Positions 35,637-43,473 of a DNA stretch of 64,000 nt are shown here, one piece after another. The stretch covers positions 62,001 to 126,000 of the forward strand of contig JAHITX010000001.1 in NCBI GenBank assembly GCA_018817425.1. Direction: 5' to 3'. Positions within the stretch are counted from its first letter, which is position 1, and every line of letters begins with the position of its first letter. This stretch comes from Pseudomonadota bacterium (lineage in GTDB: Bacteria > Desulfobacterota > Desulfobacteria > Desulfobacterales > RPRI01). The position numbers and the translations under genes were made by a program. The notes below the pieces were generated by a model that worked only from the letters and a program-made list of their open reading frames with translations, was not told the DNA's origin and searched no databases.

Positions 35637-35778
35637 GAGCCAGTTTCAAAACGCCCCATTTTGGCCGATCTCTGCGTTGAGCTCAAATTTCAATCCTCGA
35701 AATACTCAATGTATTCCTGTGGTTGAAATTTTCGCCCGCCTTGAGCTTGACCAAACTGAAACGTTTTGAAAGTGGCTC
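35637..35778 (-). mobile_element. MITE-like element copy 5 (142 bp)
   Basis: Reverse orientation, short class. It is flanked by the perfect 4-bp direct repeat GGAT and lies 174 bases upstream of the signal peptidase gene. Confidence 0.9.
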
Positions 35779-35815
35779 GGATGATGAAATTATATCTCAC
35801 TGATTCATAGACATT

Positions 35816-35841
35816 TAGAGACGCAAAATTTTGCGTCTCTA
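35816..35841. repeat. 26-nt palindrome, second copy
   Basis: The same GAGACGCAAAATTTTGCGTC palindrome as at 35414, one base pair shorter at each end. Copies 1 and 2 bracket element copy 5. Confidence 0.85.
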
Positions 35842-35952
35842 CACGAGGTATAAATAATGATGTGAGGCGATAAACAAAAATCGCCTTGCTATGCTTTGTT
35901 CTTTCTGTTCATTTATAATAACGTTATGTTTTCACGAAAAGGAGGACTACTT

Positions 35953-36810
35953 TTGAATGATAAGCCAAGAAGCGCATGGTATGCAGGGGTATTGACTCTT
36001 TTTGGAATAGGGTTGGGGCACCTGTACTCAGGAGAGGCTAAAAAAGGAATCCTTCTGTTTTTTATATGGCAAGTTTTTCTATTAGCTGGTTTTTCCCCGC
36101 TGGTTTATTTTTACCCAACGGCCCCTGTATTATTTTCCGGTGTTTTAGTAGTGATTGCATTCCTGTTGTATTGTATATTAGATGCCGCAAAAGCTTCAAA
36201 ACAGAAAAGGTTCGGATATATCCCAAAGAAATATAACAAATGGTATATTTATCTCGGATGCTGGATCTTGGCTTCGCTTATCGTACAGCCGATAGATAAT
36301 GCATTGGTTAAAAAGTATTTTTTTCAGGCTTATAAAATACCTGCCTCCTCTTTCAAACCAACTTTGCAGATTGGCGATCATATTATCGCCAGAAAATTAT
36401 TTGCAGTAAGAGCAGGATTAAATAGAGGAGATATAATCCTTTTCCCTTTTCCTGAAGACCCCAACAAAGATTTCATAAAGCGAATTATAGCTTTAGGTGG
36501 AGAAACCATCGAAATTGTGGACAAGAAAGTATTCATCAATAGAGCCTTGTTTCAAGAGCCCTATGCAATTTATACTGAACCAAAAATAATTCCGAAAGAT
36601 TCTATGCCAAGAGACAATTTCGGTCCTGTGACTGTCCCGGATGACTCTGTCTTTGTAATGGGTGACAACAGGGATCACAGTTATGACAGCAGATTTTGGG
36701 GATTTGTAAAAAAATCGAATGTGGAAGGAAAAGCCTGTAGTATTTATTGGTCATGGGATAAGGAAAACCGGAAGATACGCTGGGATAGAATCGGGAAAAT
36801 AATACAATGA
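35953..36810 (+). CDS. lepB: Signal peptidase I with N-terminal membrane domain
   Basis: 285 aa from TTG at 35953, which has AAGGAGG seven bases before it; the in-frame ATGs further upstream lack a ribosome site. The N-terminal ~110 residues have three or so hydrophobic segments (WYAGVLTLFGIGLGHLYSG..., FFIWQVFLLAGFSPLVYFY, VLVVIAFLLYCIL), an extension not in minimal LepB. The catalytic region reads YKIPASSFKPTLQIGDHI, with Phe where most LepB proteins have Met after the catalytic Ser. The general-base Lys is in DFIKRIIALGGE, and GDNRDHSYDSRFWGFV is box E. It removes signal peptides at the membrane exterior. Confidence 0.9.
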   Translation: MNDKPRSAWYAGVLTLFGIGLGHLYSGEAKKGILLFFIWQVFLLAGFSPLVYFYPTAPVLFSGVLVVIAFLLYCILDAAKASKQKRFGYIPKKYNKWYIYLGCWILASLIVQPIDNALVKKYFFQAYKIPASSFKPTLQIGDHIIARKLFAVRAGLNRGDIILFPFPEDPNKDFIKRIIALGGETIEIVDKKVFINRALFQEPYAIYTEPKIIPKDSMPRDNFGPVTVPDDSVFVMGDNRDHSYDSRFWGFVKKSNVEGKACSIYWSWDKENRKIRWDRIGKIIQ

Positions 36811-36837
36811 AGAAGAATAGTATTTGGCCACAAGAAA

Positions 36838-36852
36838 TGGCAAATTAAATGC
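36838..36852 (+). promoter_or_regulatory. Weak sigma-54-like promoter upstream of the lipoprotein pair
   Basis: TGGCAAATTAAATGC has GG and GC separated by exactly ten bases, but the -24 half lacks the C of TGGCAC and the -12 half is ATGC. It lies 62 bases before the ATG at 36914. A plausible but weaker candidate than those at 25611, 49351 and 57294. Confidence 0.35.
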
Positions 36853-36913
36853 GCCAACACTTGCAATGAATACGAAAACGTGATCTCACTGAAAAGATAC
36901 AGGAGGTAACCTG

Positions 36914-37300
36914 ATGCAGATTAAAAACTATAATTGTTTTTTTATATTAATAACCTTATTGAGCGTTGTTATTTGTTCCGGATGTGCAATCGCAGATAAA
37001 GATAATAGACGGACACTTAATCTCCTGGATGACAAGATACAAATCGAAAGCACCGGGGGCAAAATTACTGCTGCACCGGTCTTTATGCCGGTAGGAACAG
37101 TTGCAGCCATTACAGATATGACAATAGTGCATCCACTGGTATCAGTTCCAAAAGCGGCTGAAGATACCTCTGAAGTCATTTGGGAAAATCCACAGGGATC
37201 TGATTTTCGTCAGATGATGCTACTTTTACCAAAAGTTATTTCAACACCACTCTATTTTACCGGCGATATGATTCTACGATGCTTTTTCTCAATAAATTAA
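36914..37300 (+). CDS. Lipoprotein, paralogue of the next gene
   Basis: 128 aa with a lipobox near residue 24 (LSVVICSGCAIADKD) and an AGGAGG ribosome site. The region from about residue 50 (TAAPVFMPVGTVAAITDMTIVHPLVSVPKAAEDTSEVIWENP) onward is similar to residues ~45-125 of the gene at 37317, including TPLYFTGDMILR versus SPIILTGDFLGR. A duplicated family is thus present. Function unknown; the products are exported to the envelope. Confidence 0.68.
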   Translation: MQIKNYNCFFILITLLSVVICSGCAIADKDNRRTLNLLDDKIQIESTGGKITAAPVFMPVGTVAAITDMTIVHPLVSVPKAAEDTSEVIWENPQGSDFRQMMLLLPKVISTPLYFTGDMILRCFFSIN

Positions 37301-37316
37301 TAGGAGTGGATTAAAT

Positions 37317-38270
37317 ATGACTATTAATAAATTAATTATTTTTGTTGTGATAGTACTATTTCTAAATGGTTGCGCGGTTTTTAATCGAAACAACACTCCG
37401 ATACTAAATACATTTGAAAAATATTGCGTTCCTGAAGATAAAACCTTAAGAGTAATTTCATCCCCTTTGATAATACCAACCGGATTAGTAGCAGTAAGCA
37501 TTGATGCATTAGTTGTTCATCCCATATCCGTAGTGGATGATGCTGCCGCCGATACTGTGGATTTGTTGTGGGATAATATTAATTGGGATAAGGAATACGT
37601 TACCGAATGTGCTTTACTGGTGCCTCGAACGGTTTGTTCTCCAATAATATTAACAGGAGATTTTTTGGGGCGTAGCTTATTTGATATAGACGGGAGGCAT
37701 AAACGTTATTATGGTGAGGAAGAAAAATACAGATTGCAGAAAAAGCTGGAAGAGTCGGAAAACTATCTGGCTTCTGCTGAAGATCTTTTTTTGAAAAAAC
37801 AGTTTGATGCGGCTCAGGAAAAAGCGAGTCTTGCTCTATCTTTAAATCCCGCCAATCAAAAGGCTCTAAAATTAAAAATAAGGATTCTGATTGCATCTGC
37901 AAAATACCCACAGACAAGAGACCATCTGAGAGGATATAATAAATATTTATGTGATAAGGAAATAGCCGATGATATTTTGTGGCAGCTTAACAATAAAGGT
38001 AAAAGCTCGATACAGATGCTGCTGATACTGGAAGAGTCGTCCATAAGCCTGGCCAGGAATAAAGTTTGTGATGATATGGCAATTCGCTATATCAAAGAAG
38101 GTATTGAGCCGCTACTCATATCTGAAGATAGAGCTATCGTTTTACAGGCGGTAAGAGCAATAGGTGCTTTTCGAAATGATTACGCCAGGGAAGTACTTAA
38201 AAGAATTGTGATAGAGAAGGACCCTGTTATTTCCTGTATTGCCGAAATGCTTCTAAAAAGATATCACTGA
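37317..38270 (+). CDS. Lipoprotein with TPR/HEAT-like C-terminus, paralogue of the preceding gene
   Basis: 317 aa, lipobox LFLNGCAVFNRN near residue 19, AGGAG ribosome site. Residues ~40-125 repeat the domain of the 128-aa lipoprotein. Residues ~145-200 look TPR-like (SENYLASAEDLFLKKQFDAAQEKASLALSLNPANQKALKLKIRILIAS), and the C-terminal ~80 residues have a HEAT-like pattern (RAIVLQAVRAIGAFRNDYAREVLKRIV). It lies 16 bases after its paralogue. The pair and the DUF502/FRG genes may form one envelope locus. Confidence 0.68.
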   Translation: MTINKLIIFVVIVLFLNGCAVFNRNNTPILNTFEKYCVPEDKTLRVISSPLIIPTGLVAVSIDALVVHPISVVDDAAADTVDLLWDNINWDKEYVTECALLVPRTVCSPIILTGDFLGRSLFDIDGRHKRYYGEEEKYRLQKKLEESENYLASAEDLFLKKQFDAAQEKASLALSLNPANQKALKLKIRILIASAKYPQTRDHLRGYNKYLCDKEIADDILWQLNNKGKSSIQMLLILEESSISLARNKVCDDMAIRYIKEGIEPLLISEDRAIVLQAVRAIGAFRNDYAREVLKRIVIEKDPVISCIAEMLLKRYH

Positions 38271-38383
38271 AAAAGAGATGATAGAGAAGGACTTAAATAC
38301 CTGACCAATAGAAAGATTGTAGCATTAAATATACCCAAACCAATACGCAGATTTATAAAATAACTTTTTAAAAATTAAAAAAT

Positions 38384-38977
38384 ATGAAACGAATACGTAA
38401 ACACATTACAAGTAGTCTTTTGGCAGGAATCGTCGCCATATTACCTGTGGGCGGTTTAATTATTACCATTGGTTATCTGGAATCAAGCATTTCAAGTTCA
38501 GGGCTTTCGAAATTGCCTTTCTATTTTCCGGGTTTCGGGCTTCTTGCCGCAGTTATTCTTATTTATCTGATTGGATTTGCGCTTACTACTTTTATAGGCA
38601 AATGGGTTTGGAACCGGGTTGATAGCGTGTTGGATAAAATGCCCGCATTGGGCCGCTTATATCAAACTTTGAAACAGATACTTGGCTATGGGAAAGGAGA
38701 AGATGCAATATTCCATGAGGCAGTACTGGTTCCCAGCAGAGATATTGAATCTGAAGAGCTTGGATTAGTAACCAATAAAATAACCGATGATAAAGGAAAT
38801 ACAAAATTAGTAATTTTTATACCGGGTGTTCCGAATCCAACATCAGGACGCCTGATAGTAATGGATGAAAATTTAGTTAAACCGCTTGCAATGCCTGTTA
38901 ATGAAATACTAAAAGCCCTGGTTTCCATGGGCAAAAGCGAAATTGATCTGCAAGCTATCTCAGTGAGGAACAAATGA
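38384..38977 (+). CDS. DUF502 family membrane protein
   Basis: 197 aa. Two membrane segments (SSLLAGIVAILPVGGLIITIGYL and FGLLAAVILIYLIGFALTTFIG) are followed by the DUF502 core (RVDSVLDKMPALGRLYQTLKQIL..., VIFIPGVPNPTSGRLIVMDE). DUF502 proteins are widespread inner-membrane proteins of unknown role. Its stop overlaps the FRG-domain gene start by four bases (ATGA), so the two are translationally coupled. Confidence 0.88.
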   Translation: MKRIRKHITSSLLAGIVAILPVGGLIITIGYLESSISSSGLSKLPFYFPGFGLLAAVILIYLIGFALTTFIGKWVWNRVDSVLDKMPALGRLYQTLKQILGYGKGEDAIFHEAVLVPSRDIESEELGLVTNKITDDKGNTKLVIFIPGVPNPTSGRLIVMDENLVKPLAMPVNEILKALVSMGKSEIDLQAISVRNK

Positions 38978-39780
38978 CGAATCCGGTTGAACAAAATGAT
39001 GTAGTAATCAAGTCATGGGCCGATTTATGTGAACGTGTTTACGAAGGCTCCTGGCAGAAAGATATTTTACGTTTTAGATCCAATTATGCGTTCAGGGGAC
39101 TATCCGACAAAAATTATAAACTGCTTACAAGTTTCTCGCGCAATTGCTGTAATTCGACCCAACTGGAATATCATCTGCTAAGAAATTTCAGGAAATATGC
39201 AAGGCTTGATGATGTTGATATTGGAGATTCTCATTGGAGCTGGATGACTCTTGCTCAGCATCATGGCCTGCCGACAAGACTTCTTGATTGGACATATTCG
39301 CCTTTTGTTGCTATGCACTATGCAACAAGCGATACCGGCAAATATGACGTAGATGGCGTTATTTGGAAAGTCGATTACGTAGAAGCAAACCGTCTTCTTC
39401 CTGAACCCTTGAGCGGCGAGCTTTCGGCAGCAAATGCAAATGCCTTGACAATAGGAATGCTGGAAAAAGCGCTTCCTGATGCCCACAGTTTTGACACTCT
39501 GTCCTCTGAAATGCTTGTCGCCTTTTTTGAGCCGCCTTCCATAGATGCGCGAATAGTTAACCAGTTTGCGCTGTTTTCGTTCATGTCAAGCCCGGTTTCA
39601 AGCATGGAAGATTGGATAATCAAACACCCAAAGCTTTTCAGACGTATCATAATTCCGAAAGAGCTTAAATGGGAGATAAGAGACAAGCTTGATCAGGCAA
39701 ATATTACGGAAAGAATGCTTTTTCCCGGACTGGATGGTCTGGCTTCCTGGCTTAAAAGGCACTATCAGCCAAGGGCATAA
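38974..39780 (+). CDS. FRG domain-containing protein
   Basis: 268 aa. The FRG signature is clear: YAFRGLSDKNYKLLTSFSRN, then WSWMTLAQHHGLPTRLLDWTYSPFVAMHYATSD (the QHxGLPTRLLDW motif), a central acidic segment, and a C-terminal KRIIIPKELKWEIRDKL-like part. FRG domains are of unsettled biochemistry, and some members occur in phage-defence or toxin contexts. Here it is coupled to DUF502 by a four-base overlap and has no toxin or immunity partner. Confidence 0.85.
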   Translation: MTNPVEQNDVVIKSWADLCERVYEGSWQKDILRFRSNYAFRGLSDKNYKLLTSFSRNCCNSTQLEYHLLRNFRKYARLDDVDIGDSHWSWMTLAQHHGLPTRLLDWTYSPFVAMHYATSDTGKYDVDGVIWKVDYVEANRLLPEPLSGELSAANANALTIGMLEKALPDAHSFDTLSSEMLVAFFEPPSIDARIVNQFALFSFMSSPVSSMEDWIIKHPKLFRRIIIPKELKWEIRDKLDQANITERMLFPGLDGLASWLKRHYQPRA

Positions 39781-39809
39781 AATAGATTTAACAAATTTAG
39801 GGAATAATT

Positions 39810-40274
39810 ATGAGATTTATGAATAAATGCATAGGGGCAGTTTTTTTGTTTTTATTCATATTGGTATTTTTTTCTTCCAATGTGCAATGCGACCATGTTG
39901 TCAACAGGGTTTACTTGCCACAAATCAGGGAGAACCCCACAATCTTGCTTATCGGAACTTTTTATCCTGTAGACAAACGTCCGAAGGTAGATATCATTAC
40001 TGTTAAAATCCTTAATAAAACAATGCTTTTTAAGATTGATAAAGTAAGAAATATTAGTGGGACCAAACACGGGTACTCCATTATTAATCAACTTTTTCCT
40101 CCTGTGCTAAAGCTTACCGGACCGGACAAAATAATAAGTACTTTGCTTAAAAAAGATATTTTCGGTAAAGTATACAGTTTAAGAGGAACTATTTATGCTT
40201 CCGATAATCTTTTGCATCTGGACATGGTAAAACAAGGTAATGTGTTTGATGATATTAACGGGCGAAAGAAATGA
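39810..40274 (+). CDS. Secreted hypothetical protein
   Basis: 154 aa with a Sec signal peptide (CIGAVFLFLFILVFFSSNVQC) and an AGGGA ribosome site 30 bases after the FRG gene. The mature part reads NPTILLIGTFYPVDKRPKVDIITVKILNKTMLFKIDKVRNISG, a beta-rich pattern. No family recognised. It may be the last gene of the lipoprotein/DUF502/FRG locus. Confidence 0.55.
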   Translation: MRFMNKCIGAVFLFLFILVFFSSNVQCDHVVNRVYLPQIRENPTILLIGTFYPVDKRPKVDIITVKILNKTMLFKIDKVRNISGTKHGYSIINQLFPPVLKLTGPDKIISTLLKKDIFGKVYSLRGTIYASDNLLHLDMVKQGNVFDDINGRKK

Positions 40275-40283
40275 AAGATATTT

Positions 40284-40448
40284 GAGCCAGTTTCAAAACG
40301 CCCCATTTTGGCCGATCTTAAGCGTTGGGCTCAAATTTCGCACGGAGTGAAGCTTTAGCGCTATCCTCGAAATACTTAATGTATTCCTATGGTTGAAATT
40401 TTCTCCCGCCTTGAGCTTGACCAAACTGAAACGTTTTGAAAGTGGCTC
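40284..40448 (-). mobile_element. MITE-like element copy 6 (165 bp)
   Basis: Reverse orientation, long class with the internal insert. Perfect 4-bp direct repeat ATTT on both sides. It lies between the convergent secreted-protein and MscS genes, six bases from the MscS stop. Confidence 0.9.
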
Positions 40449-40454
40449 ATTTGT

Positions 40455-41372
40455 TTATCGATTTTCTTCCGGTACTGCCTTGTTGTTTAAAAGGCGAAAT
40501 TCAAGCGGCTTTAAAGTATCAAGATGAACGTCACGCTGTGGAAAGGCAATTACAATGCCTGCCTCGCGGAAGAGAGCATCAATGCGAAACCTTATGCTGC
40601 TTTCAATGAGGCGTCGATCTATAATGCGGCGAATACTTATCCAAAAGTGAACCTCAAAAATTAAAGCATTATCTCCAAAATCGGAAAACACAACAAAGGG
40701 TTCTATATCCTGTAGAACTTTATCATTTTCTTTTACGGTTTTTAACAAAAGTCTTTCTACTTCCTTTACAGGAGAACCGTAGATAACACCCACAACAACC
40801 TTTGCCCTGATTTTCTGATCTGATAAAGTCCAGTTAGTTATGTTTTTTTCCAGAAAAACGCTGTTTGGTATCAATATATGAATGTTTTCTCCTGTTCGGA
40901 TGCGCGTACATCTTGCTCCGATTTCCTCAACCTGGCCCAAAACTCCATCAACATCAATGAGGTTACCAATGGCAATTGGCTGTTCCGCCATTATAATGAA
41001 ACCGCTGATGAAATTGTTAATCAGCGTTTGGGCTCCGAAGCCAACACCTATGGCAATGGCGCCACCCAGGAAAGCAAAGGCTGTGAGGGGGATGTTGAGC
41101 ATACGAAGAGCAAAAAGCAAAACCAAAAGATAGGCAAAGTAGTTGAACATTTTCTGAATGGCAGCGGTGGTGGTCTCCTTGAACCGGGATTTGCTGAAGA
41201 GACGGTTTCCTATAGTTTTATTCAGGATTCTGATGGTTATAATGCCTGCAATAAAAACAGCTATTGCGATCACCAATTTTCCAATAGTGATAGAATGACT
41301 GTCTATTGATAAAACCCTGAAATTCCAGATTGCAGAAAAATTCTCCAGCATTTTTAATGCTTCTTTGCTCAT
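40455..41372 (-). CDS. MscS-family mechanosensitive channel
   Basis: 305 aa, typical of the short MscS class. Hydrophobic segments lie at residues ~27-48, 70-90 and 95-125. The pore helix reads TAFAFLGGAIAIGVGFGAQTLINNFISGFIIM. The beta domain GNLIDVDGVLGQVEEIGARCTRIRTGENIHILIPNSVFLEKNITNW is the standard MscS cytoplasmic sequence. It releases solutes on hypo-osmotic stress. It is upstream of element copy 6 and downstream of the PPC-domain gene on the same strand. Confidence 0.93.
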   Translation of the reverse strand: MSKEALKMLENFSAIWNFRVLSIDSHSITIGKLVIAIAVFIAGIITIRILNKTIGNRLFSKSRFKETTTAAIQKMFNYFAYLLVLLFALRMLNIPLTAFAFLGGAIAIGVGFGAQTLINNFISGFIIMAEQPIAIGNLIDVDGVLGQVEEIGARCTRIRTGENIHILIPNSVFLEKNITNWTLSDQKIRAKVVVGVIYGSPVKEVERLLLKTVKENDKVLQDIEPFVVFSDFGDNALIFEVHFWISIRRIIDRRLIESSIRFRIDALFREAGIVIAFPQRDVHLDTLKPLEFRLLNNKAVPEENR

Positions 41373-41378
41373 TTGCTT

Positions 41379-41816
41379 TTATTTCCGCATTTCCCACAAA
41401 TGCAAGCCGGTTAGTTTATCAGGCTTTCTCTCAAAAACCTGTCCTGTAAAAACTTCCATTATAAATTCACATGCAAAAACCACTGTTCCAGGAGCAAGAT
41501 GCCCGCCATAGGCTTGTCCTGTCTTGTCCGCAAAAGTGATATGGGCATGAACAACCGGTTCCCCGTCCTTAAGTGAAATATTGCCCACTAGTTGCGTTAT
41601 TTCCAGTGGTTGATCTATTGTAATAAATTGATATTCACGAGTTTGCTGATTGTAAAATGCAAGGCGTGCCTTTTGTACAGCACCTATAGCTTCTATACGC
41701 CCAAGCATTATGGACTTCTTTCGACAAATATCAGTGATTTCTTCCAACAGATCACTGCCGTTACTTATTTTCCCCATAAACAATTCACTGGATTCTATCT
41801 TATTAAAAATTGTCAT
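41379..41816 (-). CDS. PPC domain protein (DUF296)
   Basis: 145 aa. A single PPC/DUF296 domain: RIEAIGAVQKARLAFYNQQTREYQFITIDQPLEITQLVGNISLKDGEPVVHAHITFADKTGQAYGGHL. The HAH and GGHL motifs supply His residues typical of the family, which in bacteria is found as a trimeric protein of unclear role (plant homologues bind DNA through an added AT-hook). It starts six bases before MscS, so they may be co-transcribed. Confidence 0.87.
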   Translation of the reverse strand: MTIFNKIESSELFMGKISNGSDLLEEITDICRKKSIMLGRIEAIGAVQKARLAFYNQQTREYQFITIDQPLEITQLVGNISLKDGEPVVHAHITFADKTGQAYGGHLAPGTVVFACEFIMEVFTGQVFERKPDKLTGLHLWEMRK

Positions 41817-41997
41817 ATATATAGTAGACTCCTTAATTATTGTACATATTAATCCGGTAGAGGTCGCAAATCACAACTGGGTGATTCTGAAAGAGCTCGG
41901 TTAATAGGCGAACTTGAAAGATCGCCGACACAATAGCTTAAAATCATTATGCAGCAATTTTTACAATGAACATCTGCGGATAATCGATAAATTTTAT

Positions 41998-42903
41998 TTA
42001 TGAAAATACCGCCTTGAACGCTGTGAACGTTTTGTCCATCCCGGCGGAAAAAGATGTGTATTCAAACCCAAAGCGCTGTGTCATTTTCTCTCCGCTGCAC
42101 AAATCGTCTTCGTCCAGCGGAAACGGCAGAGGGATATTTTCAGCTATGACCTGTGATACCGTCACCGGCTGTTTTAGAAATGGTGCCCCGTTGCAGCGCT
42201 CCAGCTCGGAAAACAAAGAGGTATATGTCACCTCCTCCACACCTGCCAGATTGAACTCCCCGTTATATGCCTTATTGTTTCCCACAAACATCTCAAGAGC
42301 GCGAGCGAGGTCCAAAACATATACCATACTGAACTTTGCACTTGCGTCCGTAAGCTCAGGCACAAGGAGACCCTTTAGTATCTGCTGTATGAAATACGAC
42401 TCCCGAGGAACGTAATTATACGGTCCGTATATGAAGGTCGGGCGCACTATCGTATATGGTATTCCCAGGGAAGCACATGCGTCTTTCAACTCATGCTCCA
42501 GTTGTATTTTGTTGGATATATATTCTGATATTGGGTCTGTTCTGTCCTCTTCTACCAAGGGGGAGCTCTCTTTTTTCACACCTGTTGTTACGTACACACT
42601 GCTAGTACTTATGAATATATACTGCCCTGTCCTGCTTAGCAGCAAATTGATGATCGCGCTTATTTCGCCGGGATTATAGCCGCAGAAATCTATCACTGCA
42701 TCAAATTTTATATCGGGTAGTATTTCAGACAATTTCTCCACATCATGCCTGTCGCATTTATACTCACATACGCCGGGCAGATTAAGAGTATATGTGCCTC
42801 GGTTCACCACATGCAGCGCGACATTGTCACCTTTTGAGGTATTGATGCAAAAAACTCTGCCGGCAAAATAACTGCCGCCGATGACAAGTACATTTTTCTT
42901 CAT
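41998..42903 (-). CDS. NAD-dependent epimerase/dehydratase (extended SDR)
   Basis: 301 aa. The nucleotide motif appears as VIGGSYFAGRVF, a GGxxFxGR variant also seen in atypical SDRs. Catalytic-region pieces VIDFCGYNPGEI, YIFISTSSVY, the YISNKIQLE Tyr-x3-Lys and VRPTFIYGPYNYVPRE are all in order, so the protein is probably catalytic. Its codon and base use look more GC-rich than the nearby genes, which may mean acquisition. Substrate unknown; a sugar nucleotide is typical for this fold. Confidence 0.85.
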   Translation of the reverse strand: MKKNVLVIGGSYFAGRVFCINTSKGDNVALHVVNRGTYTLNLPGVCEYKCDRHDVEKLSEILPDIKFDAVIDFCGYNPGEISAIINLLLSRTGQYIFISTSSVYVTTGVKKESSPLVEEDRTDPISEYISNKIQLEHELKDACASLGIPYTIVRPTFIYGPYNYVPRESYFIQQILKGLLVPELTDASAKFSMVYVLDLARALEMFVGNNKAYNGEFNLAGVEEVTYTSLFSELERCNGAPFLKQPVTVSQVIAENIPLPFPLDEDDLCSGEKMTQRFGFEYTSFSAGMDKTFTAFKAVFS

Positions 42904-43158
42904 AGTATACCTCTTATTTATAATGGGGTGAAAGCTATAAAAGGAAGCTGTTTTCTATAGACAATGTTTTTAATTCGATATTTTAACAAAAAATATAACC
43001 AAAGGCAAGGGTAACAATTTGACCATATCGGGAGCCTCTCAAACATGATTGATCTTTACAGATTTGCCCCACTTTCTATCTTCTGTTAAAATGCCATATA
43101 GCCCATCCAGCACGCGATAAAAATTAAAAGATAACCAAAATATTTCTTATGACGCTTT

Positions 43159-43278
43159 TTATCGATCTTGTACGCCTAGTCTCGCACCTATCTGCGAGCC
43201 TGCAAGGACAGCTGCTCCGAGAGTAAGGGCCAGCTTGGAAAATGCAGCGGGAAAATATGGCGAAAGATAACCCCCAAA
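43159..43278 (-). pseudogene. C-terminal fragment of a TauE/SafE-type exporter
   Basis: On the minus strand a 39-codon stretch reads GGYLSPYFPAAFSKLALTLG then AAVLAGSQIGARLGVQDR and stop. The GSQIGARLG end is characteristic of the last helix of TauE/SafE (DUF81) sulfite-exporter-like permeases. No start or upstream part remains; it abuts a terminator and transposase debris. The rest of 42904-43158 has no recognisable gene. Confidence 0.5.
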
Positions 43279-43308
43279 AAAAAGCCCCTAAATTTGTCGG
43301 GGGCTCTA
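43274..43308 (-). terminator. Rho-independent terminator after the IS1182-like fragment
   Basis: AGCCCC at 43283-43288 pairs with GGGGCT at 43300-43305, and on the minus strand an eight-T run follows. It directly follows the stop of the 43306-43464 fragment. Confidence 0.75.
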
Positions 43309-43464
43309 CAATTCGCTGAATTTGAAAATAATTGCATCAATATTCAAACTTGAAACGATTGACAACACAAGCTTTGCTAAATGGCCTTCAGGAAGATAGT
43401 CATTAATGGTTTCAGGAAATAATACCATTTGAGTTATTGACTCACCAACTTTGAATTTGGGCAT
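43306..43464 (-). pseudogene. N-terminal fragment of an IS1182-family transposase
   Basis: 52 codons from the ATG at 43464 (MPKFKVGESITQMVLFPETI..., then LPEGHLAKLVLSIVSSLNI). This is the standard N-terminus of IS1182-type transposases. It stops after ~52 residues; the rest of the ~450-residue protein is absent. It starts ten bases from the adjacent IS1634-like element. Confidence 0.65.
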
Positions 43465-43473
43465 AGATTTTTC

